The translations under genes and the position numbers were made by a program. This document shows positions 1 through 3,926 of a DNA stretch of 5,315 nucleotides, piece after piece. The notes under the pieces are model-generated. The model searched no databases. It was not told where the DNA came from and saw only the letters and a list, made by a program, of their open reading frames with translations. The first letter of the stretch is position 1; the number at the start of each line of letters is the position of its first letter. This DNA is from Gammaproteobacteria bacterium. GTDB taxonomy: Bacteria; Pseudomonadota; Gammaproteobacteria; Steroidobacterales; Steroidobacteraceae. The stretch spans positions 1-5,315 of the forward strand of contig JADLDF010000320.1 of assembly GCA_020846815.1 (NCBI GenBank), given 5' to 3'.

Positions 1-139
1 TCCGCGCGCCGCGGCTGCCGCGCTCGGCCGCGGCCTGCAGCCGCGCGCGCTTGGCCGAGACCAGCGCCATCTCCGCGAGCGCGAAGAAGCCGTTCAGCAG
101 CACCAGCAGCAGGATCAGGACGACTTCGGCGGCGATCAC
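1..139 (-). CDS. CNNM/HlyC-CorC family membrane protein, N-terminal fragment (runs off the window)
   Basis: Only the first 46 codons are in the window; the gene continues past the left edge. The visible protein begins with a short N-terminus and one hydrophobic helix (about residues 3-22, a Leu/Val-rich run ending in LLNGFFALAEMALVSAKRAR), then a basic, Ala-rich stretch. The pattern N-G-(F)-F-x-x-(A/S)-E-x-A-(L/I)-V-S-x-(R/K) after the first helix is characteristic of the CNNM (DUF21) transmembrane domain. Members of this family (YfjD, YtfL, TlyC/CorC-like) usually continue with three more helices, a CBS-domain pair and a CorC_HlyC domain, and are linked to Mg2+/Co2+ transport or export. The start is GTG at 139-137; it overlaps the TGA of the upstream MFS gene as GTGA, so the two are probably co-transcribed and translationally coupled. 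No clear Shine-Dalgarno sequence precedes it. The internal ATG at codon 24 would remove the helix and is an unlikely start. The downstream domains cannot be confirmed here. Confidence 0.8.
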   Translation of the reverse strand, partial: MIAAEVVLILLLVLLNGFFALAEMALVSAKRARLQAAAERGSRGAR

Positions 140-1446
140 GCGGGCGAGGTGGAGGCGGCACGCGGGCCGCGCAACAGCAGGTAGAGGCCAAAAAGCATGA
201 TGCAGATGTTGACGCCGCCGATCAGGAAGAAGGGCGAGCCCTTGCCGACGACGTCGTAGAGCCAGCCGCCGAAGCCGGTCGTGAACAGGATGCCGAGCGA
301 AGCGCAGATGCCGGCGAAGCCGAACACCGCACCACGCACGTCCTTGGGCGCCTCCTGGCCGAGCACCGTCTGGCTGGCGATGATGGCTGCGATCTGCCCC
401 AGGCCGAGCAGGATCGCCACCCAGGTGATCGCCGGACTCATCGGGTCGCCGACGAAGCCACCGGCGACGTAGCCGAGACCGGCGATCGCCATTGCAACCA
501 CGCCGGCGGTGATGCGGTTGACGCGGTCGAGCATCAGGCCGAAGAAGATCGCGAACAGCAGCCCCGCGGCATTGGCGATCACGAAGGGCCGGCGCGCGAT
601 GCCGACGGCATCGGCGACCGAGACCCCCTGCGCGATCGCGCTCTGCTGCAGGCGCAGCGAGAAGAACGTGCCGATGACGATGCGGTCGGCGAACGAGACG
701 AACTGCAGCAGGTAGGCGAACCAGATCCTGGGATTGCGGCGCGCGGCCGCGAGGCCGGCTTTCATGACCACCGCGAGCGGCCCACGCGCGCCCATCCGGC
801 TCGGTGTGCCGCGCTTCAGGCCCAGCCAGCAGACCAGCGCGGTCAGCAGGCAGAGCGCCGAGGCGATGCCGAGCGTCGCCCGGCCCGCCATGGTGGCGTC
901 CATGCCCGAAGCAGCCAGGCTCTTCGGCACGCCACCGAGCACGAGTACCGAGAGCGTCGCGCCGACGCCCTGGCAGAAGCCCGTGATGCCGACCAGGAGG
1001 CCGCGCGATTCCTCCTTCGGAGTGTCGGCGAGCACGGTCGCGAGCATGCAGCCGACCGCCGCGACGCCGACCGAAAAGAACAGCGCACAGGCCAGCAGCT
1101 GCGGAAAAGTGCGGGCGAGCGGGTAAAGGAAGAAACCGACCGCGAGCCACAGGAAACCAAGCGAGTAGACCGGCCGGCGGCCGATCTTGTCGGCCAATGC
1201 GCCGATCGGCGCAACCAGCAGCAGCGAGATGATCTCGTTGCTGAAGCCGAGCACGCTGACGGCGCGACCCTGCTGCTCGGCCGGGATGTCGAGATTGGCG
1301 TTGATCAGATACGGCTGGATGAAGCTGACGAAGGCCAGCATGCCGATGGTGATGAAGGCCGCGAACAGGTATGAGACCGCGTTCAGCGGCAGGTAACCCG
1401 GCGCGAGCCGGATGGGCCCAATCCTGCGGTCGACGTCGGCGGTCAC
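136..1446 (-). CDS. Major facilitator superfamily (MFS) transporter
   Basis: This is a 436-residue inner-membrane secondary transporter of the MFS, near the usual 400-450 residues, with a hydrophobicity pattern that fits 12 helices in two halves. The MFS signature loop between helices 2 and 3 is clear at about residues 82-92 (GALADKIGRRP), and a degenerate copy (GLMLDRVNR) lies in the second half where the 8-9 loop is expected. A short basic N-terminus precedes helix 1 and a short cytoplasmic tail (RGPRAASTSPA) ends the protein. I chose GTG at 1446-1444 because an AGGAG motif lies five bases upstream. A TTG at 1464 extends the frame by six codons but has no ribosome binding site. The substrate cannot be told from the sequence; the family covers drugs, sugars and organic acids. 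The gene overlaps the next one (CNNM family) by four bases, indicating an operon. It is separated from the YceI lipoprotein gene by 318 bp, so it probably has its own promoter. Confidence 0.9.
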   Translation of the reverse strand: MTADVDRRIGPIRLAPGYLPLNAVSYLFAAFITIGMLAFVSFIQPYLINANLDIPAEQQGRAVSVLGFSNEIISLLLVAPIGALADKIGRRPVYSLGFLWLAVGFFLYPLARTFPQLLACALFFSVGVAAVGCMLATVLADTPKEESRGLLVGITGFCQGVGATLSVLVLGGVPKSLAASGMDATMAGRATLGIASALCLLTALVCWLGLKRGTPSRMGARGPLAVVMKAGLAAARRNPRIWFAYLLQFVSFADRIVIGTFFSLRLQQSAIAQGVSVADAVGIARRPFVIANAAGLLFAIFFGLMLDRVNRITAGVVAMAIAGLGYVAGGFVGDPMSPAITWVAILLGLGQIAAIIASQTVLGQEAPKDVRGAVFGFAGICASLGILFTTGFGGWLYDVVGKGSPFFLIGGVNICIMLFGLYLLLRGPRAASTSPA

Positions 1447-1450
1447 GGGG

Positions 1451-1458
1451 TCTCCTGC
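1451..1458 (-). promoter_or_regulatory. Ribosome binding site that fixes the MFS start
   Basis: On the minus strand this reads GCAGGAGA, a strong Shine-Dalgarno match whose AGGAG core ends five bases before the GTG at 1446. It lies inside the frame extension from the TTG at 1464, so the GTG is the better start. Confidence 0.65.
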
Positions 1459-1475
1459 CCGCAATGGCGTCCGCC

Positions 1476-1505
1476 ATGCTATGCATACGGGCGTCCGGGC
1501 GTGAA
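1476..1505 (-). promoter_or_regulatory. Possible sigma70-type promoter for the MFS-CNNM operon
   Basis: Read on the minus strand, TTCACG (1505-1500) and TAGCAT (1481-1476) are separated by 18 bases, each matching four of six consensus positions. This is the only A/T-richer island in the spacer upstream of the MFS gene. A transcript from here would start near 1469 and give a leader of roughly 20-25 bases, which would include the AGGAG motif. The match is moderate and could be chance. Confidence 0.35.
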
Positions 1506-1701
1506 CCCCTCAGGACGCTCGTCTGGCCTGCGGGCAGAACGGAACGGCACGGCGCGGCGTAGTGAGCCACCCCGGCCCCCGACCGGCGGACGAACGAGCG
1601 CGCCGATGGACTCCTGCCCCGCCTCGGGCCAGGGCACGCCGCCGGAACGGCCACCGTCTGGATGCCGGCGCAGGCGGCCGGACAGTCGGTCAGCCGGCCA
1701 G

Positions 1702-1713
1702 CCAGCGCGCTGG
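1702..1713. repeat. Perfect 12-bp palindrome
   Basis: CCAGCGCGCTGG is identical to its own reverse complement. It lies between two other short inverted repeats in the spacer. With no loop it is more like a site for a dimeric DNA-binding protein than an RNA hairpin, but in sequence this GC-rich such a palindrome can arise by chance. Confidence 0.35.
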
Positions 1714-1739
1714 ACCCCGTGCCAGCCCGCACCCGCCAT

Positions 1740-1770
1740 CCCGACGGGTCACTGCAGCAGCCCGTCAGGG
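1740..1770 (-). terminator. Hairpin at the 3' end of the YceI lipoprotein gene (weak terminator candidate)
   Basis: GACGGG (1743-1748) pairs with CCCGTC (1761-1766) around a 12-base loop. The stem extends by three G-C pairs (1740-1742 with 1768-1770) across a single bulged base. The hairpin includes the TGA of the lipoprotein gene. No run of U residues follows in the leftward direction, so it does not qualify as a classic intrinsic terminator. It could protect the 3' end or slow polymerase ahead of Rho. Confidence 0.2.
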
Positions 1771-2520
1771 CCGCGCGACGATCCGGAACTCGAGCTGCAT
1801 CGCGTCCTGAACCTGCAAGGCGCCCATCATCGCGCTGAACGGCACCAGGCCGAGCTGGGTCTGCTGCAGCGTCAACGCACCGCTCGCCTGCAGCACGGCG
1901 CCGTCCCAGGCCAAGGCGACCGGCACCTCGAAGCTCGATTCGTGATCGCGCAGGCGCGCGCGCAGCGTCAGCCGGGCCCCATCCGCCGTCGGCAGCACCG
2001 CGGTCGACTCGAGCTCGATCGCGGGATGCTGCGCGGCATCGAGCAGCGACGGGCTCAGCAGGTTGCGGCGCGTGCCCTCGCGGGCCGCATCCGGCACCGT
2101 GGCCGCGAACGTCGCGCCGGCGCGGGCGCGCAGCGCGGGTTCGTCGACCGTCAGGCCCGCGACCATGATCCGCAGCGTGACGCGCGAGGCCGCCGGCGGC
2201 TCGGCGAGCTCGACCGTGCCCGAGAGCTCGCGCGCGGCGATCACGTGGTCGTGGCCCAGCGATGCCAGCGGGCCGGCGCGAAACACCTGCACCGTCAGCA
2301 GGGACTGCAGCGCGTCGATCCGCAGCAGGCGCGTGCCCGCGGGCAACGGCCTCACCACCACGGCAGGCGGTGTGCCAACCACTGGCGTCGGAGTCGCGCC
2401 GCCGCGTCGTTCTCCGCGCCCGGCACAGCCGGCGAGCGGCGCCGGCCCGAGCAGGAGCAACAGCAGCAGCGCCATCCCGCCGGCCGCGACCCACCGCGTC
2501 GTTTTGACCTGGCCCGCCAT
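1765..2520 (-). CDS. YceI-domain lipoprotein
   Basis: The 251-residue product begins with a lipoprotein signal: basic n-region (K6, R9), a Leu-rich core with seven consecutive Leu, and a lipobox LAGC with the lipidated Cys at 32. A Gly/Pro/Thr-rich linker follows to about residue 60, then a single YceI-like beta-barrel domain (about 63-251). Typical features are the segment NLLSPSLLDAAQHPAIELES (153-172) and the C-terminal pattern LGLVPFSAMMGALQVQDAM (223-241) ahead of the last strand. YceI-family proteins bind long isoprenoid lipids such as polyprenyl chains or ubiquinone in a hydrophobic barrel. A GHDH motif (89-92) lies on an early strand. The ATG at 2520 gives a complete signal peptide; the ATG at codon 16 would lose the basic n-region. 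There is no Shine-Dalgarno sequence. The gene diverges from the cytochrome b561-YceI gene across 18 bp, which suggests a related role in the envelope. Ligand and exact function are unknown. Confidence 0.88.
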   Translation of the reverse strand: MAGQVKTTRWVAAGGMALLLLLLLGPAPLAGCAGRGERRGGATPTPVVGTPPAVVVRPLPAGTRLLRIDALQSLLTVQVFRAGPLASLGHDHVIAARELSGTVELAEPPAASRVTLRIMVAGLTVDEPALRARAGATFAATVPDAAREGTRRNLLSPSLLDAAQHPAIELESTAVLPTADGARLTLRARLRDHESSFEVPVALAWDGAVLQASGALTLQQTQLGLVPFSAMMGALQVQDAMQLEFRIVARP

Positions 2521-2532
2521 CGGATCTACTTT
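2504..2532 (+). promoter_or_regulatory. Sigma70-type promoter of the cytochrome b561-YceI operon, probably leaderless
   Basis: The -35 TTGACC (2504-2509, five of six consensus bases) and -10 TACTTT (2527-2532) are separated by exactly 17 bases. The -10 ends six bases before the ATG at 2539, so transcription should start at or within a base of the start codon. No Shine-Dalgarno sequence is present, which fits a leaderless mRNA. The -35 lies inside the signal-peptide codons of the divergent lipoprotein gene. The -10 is a mediocre match (three of six, but with the key A2 and T6). Confidence 0.6.
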
Positions 2533-2533
2533 A
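2528..2533 (-). promoter_or_regulatory. Candidate -10 element for the divergent YceI lipoprotein gene
   Basis: The minus strand reads TAAAGT here (four of six consensus bases), seven bases before the lipoprotein ATG at 2520. It overlaps the rightward -10 on the opposite strand. No convincing -35 is found 16-18 bases upstream, where the sequence lies within the first codons of the cytochrome gene. If used, this transcript would also be nearly leaderless. Confidence 0.35.
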
Positions 2534-2538
2534 GCCCC

Positions 2539-3747
2539 ATGCCGCTGCGCAATACGACACGGCGCTGGGGTACGGTCTCCCGGCTGTTGCACTGGCTGGT
2601 CGCGGCGCTGGTGATCGCGCAATTCGTGCTCGCGAACCTCGCCGGCGGCCTGCCGCCCGGCGTGGCGAAGCTCGCGATGCTCGCGCGGCACAAGTCGGTC
2701 GGCATCACCATCCTGGTGCTCGCGCTGCTGCGGCTGCTGTGGCGGGCCAGCCAGCCGGTGCCGACGCTGCCGCCGTCCATGCCGCGCTGGCAGGCGCGCC
2801 TCGCCACCGGCACCCATCACCTGCTGTACGCGCTGCTGTTCGCGATGCCGCTGAGCGGATGGCTGATGTCCTCGGCCAGGAACTATCCGGTCAGCTGGTT
2901 CGGGCTGGTGCAGCTGCCCGATCTGGTCGGCGCGAGCGAGCGGCTGTACGCGGCACTGCACGCGACCCACGCGACGCTCGCCGTCCTGCTGGCGCTGACC
3001 GCGCTGCTGCACGTCGCCGGCGCGCTGAAGCACCACTTCATCGACCACGACGACGTGCTGCGGCGCATGCTGCCGTTCGTGCGCGGGCTCGCGCTGCTCG
3101 CCGTGATCCTGTGCGGGGCTCTGGTGGTCGATGCGACCATGGCTGCGCCGTCACCCGCGACGCCTGCAACCGCTGCGCCGGCGCTGGTGCGCTATGCGCT
3201 CGATCCGGCGCACAGCACGCTCGAGTTCCGCTTCCAGCAGGCTGGCGCGACCACGACCGGCCGCTTCGCACGCTTCGACGTCGTGCTCGACTGGCCGGCG
3301 GGCGCACCGCCCGGGCGCGCGAGCCTCGACGTCCAGGTCCACGTCGCCTCGCTCGACACCGGCGATCGCGACCGTGACGGCACGCTGCGCGGCAACGACC
3401 TATTCGCCGTCGAGCTCTTCCCGCGGGCCCGCTTCATCTCGAGCCGCATCACTCCGGCAGCAGCGACGGCGTCAGCACCCGCCGCCGCGGACGGCGCCGG
3501 CGCCACCGCGTCCACGGGCAGATACCTGGCCAACGGCAGGCTGCAGATACGCGACCAGTCGCATACCCTCGCGCTGCCGCTGGTCCTGCGCCTCGGCACC
3601 GAAGCCGGCCGCCGCGTCGCCTGGCTGCGCGGCGAGACGACGCTGCGCCGTCTCGACTACGGCGTCGGCCAGGGCGAGTGGCAGTCGACCGAGTGGGTCG
3701 GCAACGACGTGGTCGTGCGCTGGGATCTGCGCCTCGAGGAGAAGTGA
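2539..3747 (+). CDS. Cytochrome b561 - YceI fusion protein
   Basis: This 402-residue protein joins two domains that are separate neighbouring genes (yceJ, yceI) in Escherichia coli. Residues 1-200 are a cytochrome b561 membrane domain: four helices (about 15-37, 51-69, 92-113, 143-165) plus a fifth (179-199). Likely haem-b ligands are H18, H51, H144 and H158; spacings of 33 and 14 within the two pairs match those I recall for E. coli CybB (H13/H46, H138/H152). The fifth helix should leave the C-terminus in the periplasm, where an Ala/Pro/Thr linker (200-214) leads to a YceI lipid-binding domain (about 217-402, beginning VRYALDPAHSTLEFRF). An Ala-rich insert (305-326) interrupts this domain. 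Expected role: electron transfer between membrane quinol and a periplasmic acceptor, with the YceI barrel possibly binding the quinone or another isoprenoid. The ATG at 2539 matches the usual b561 N-terminus (NTTRRWGTVSRLLHWL), so the long open frame upstream is not coding. First gene of the rightward operon. Confidence 0.92.
   Translation: MPLRNTTRRWGTVSRLLHWLVAALVIAQFVLANLAGGLPPGVAKLAMLARHKSVGITILVLALLRLLWRASQPVPTLPPSMPRWQARLATGTHHLLYALLFAMPLSGWLMSSARNYPVSWFGLVQLPDLVGASERLYAALHATHATLAVLLALTALLHVAGALKHHFIDHDDVLRRMLPFVRGLALLAVILCGALVVDATMAAPSPATPATAAPALVRYALDPAHSTLEFRFQQAGATTTGRFARFDVVLDWPAGAPPGRASLDVQVHVASLDTGDRDRDGTLRGNDLFAVELFPRARFISSRITPAAATASAPAAADGAGATASTGRYLANGRLQIRDQSHTLALPLVLRLGTEAGRRVAWLRGETTLRRLDYGVGQGEWQSTEWVGNDVVVRWDLRLEEK
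3736..3741 (+). promoter_or_regulatory. Strong ribosome binding site before the 59-residue ORF
   Basis: GAGGAG ends five bases before the ATG at 3747 and lies in the last codons of the cytochrome b561-YceI gene (Leu-Glu-Glu-Lys). It is the best Shine-Dalgarno match on the rightward strand around these genes and argues that the short ORF is, or once was, translated. Glu-Glu codons naturally give this sequence, so chance is possible. Confidence 0.55.
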
Positions 3748-3926
3748 TGAAGCCTCTGTCGATCGGAGCCGTCGGTGTCTCGACCGTGGTCGAGTCGCTG
3801 CGCGTGCCCATGTCCTTCGCCGAATTCCTGCCCGAGGCCGCTGCGGCCCGCGAGGCGGAGGCCGCGCGCGCCTGGCTCGAGCCACGCTTCGCCGACCTCG
3901 GCGCCGGCGTCGGCTTCCTCGACTGA
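3747..3926 (+). CDS. Short ORF resembling the N-terminus of an MBL-fold metallohydrolase; probable gene remnant
   Basis: The ORF encodes 59 residues. Its start overlaps the preceding stop by one base (TGATG) and has a strong GAGGAG five bases upstream; its stop overlaps the next start in the same way. The sequence opens MKPLSIGAVGVSTVVE, then has FAEFLP and RAWLEPRFADLGAGVGF. This order (PL-x-IG-x-(V/I)-x-V-x-x-(V/I)-(V/E)E, then F-x-(F/L)-P, then W-L-x-P-x-F-x-D-x-x-x-G) is what I recall from the first 60 residues of roughly 270-300-residue MBL-fold hydrolases, just ahead of the first core beta strands. The metal-binding HxHxDH motif and everything after it are missing, and no other frame downstream resumes the fold. 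It is therefore most likely the leftover 5' end of a deleted gene, kept in frame between two coupled genes. It could instead be a small functional or merely coupling peptide. The family assignment is from memory of the motif and is moderate. Confidence 0.6.
   Translation: MKPLSIGAVGVSTVVESLRVPMSFAEFLPEAAAAREAEAARAWLEPRFADLGAGVGFLD

Larger units (their letters stand above)
1447..1764. other. Spacer between the YceI lipoprotein gene and the MFS gene; no credible gene
   Basis: This 318-bp stretch separates two leftward genes. Frames on both strands stay open through parts of it, but the predicted peptides are dominated by Arg, Gly, Pro and Ala, as expected of random GC-rich sequence, and none resembles a known protein. 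I see no tRNA-like cloverleaf. It holds the possible MFS promoter and ribosome binding site near its left end. Nearer the lipoprotein gene there are three inverted repeats: GGCCGG/CCGGCC (1676-1681/1694-1699), a perfect 12-bp palindrome (1702-1713), and a hairpin overlapping the lipoprotein stop codon (1740-1770). Confidence 0.6.

Noticed and set aside
734..1126. Rightward 130-residue open frame opposite the MFS gene
   Set aside because: It is a shadow of a 12-helix transporter gene, with low-information composition and no recognisable motif.
1447..1464. TTG start adding six residues to the MFS transporter
   Set aside because: No ribosome binding site precedes it, whereas GTG at 1446 has AGGAG at five bases.
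1479..1739. 86-residue leftward ORF in the spacer between the lipoprotein and MFS genes
   Set aside because: Its composition is Gly/Arg/Pro-dominated, it matches nothing I recognise, and it overlaps the inverted repeats and the possible MFS promoter.
2445..2475. CAG/AGC-rich repeat tract resembling a microsatellite
   Set aside because: It is the poly-leucine codon run of the lipoprotein signal peptide read on the opposite strand.
1501..2538. Rightward open frame continuous with the cytochrome b561-YceI gene, which would add over 340 residues to its N-terminus
   Set aside because: The extension is Arg/Pro/Gln-rich, runs antisense through the well-recognised YceI lipoprotein gene, and the b561 family N-terminus begins naturally at 2539.
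2521..3048. Leftward frame extending the YceI lipoprotein upstream
   Set aside because: It would bury the signal peptide and lipobox in the middle of the protein and is antisense to the b561 membrane domain; its sequence is Gln/Arg-rich shadow.
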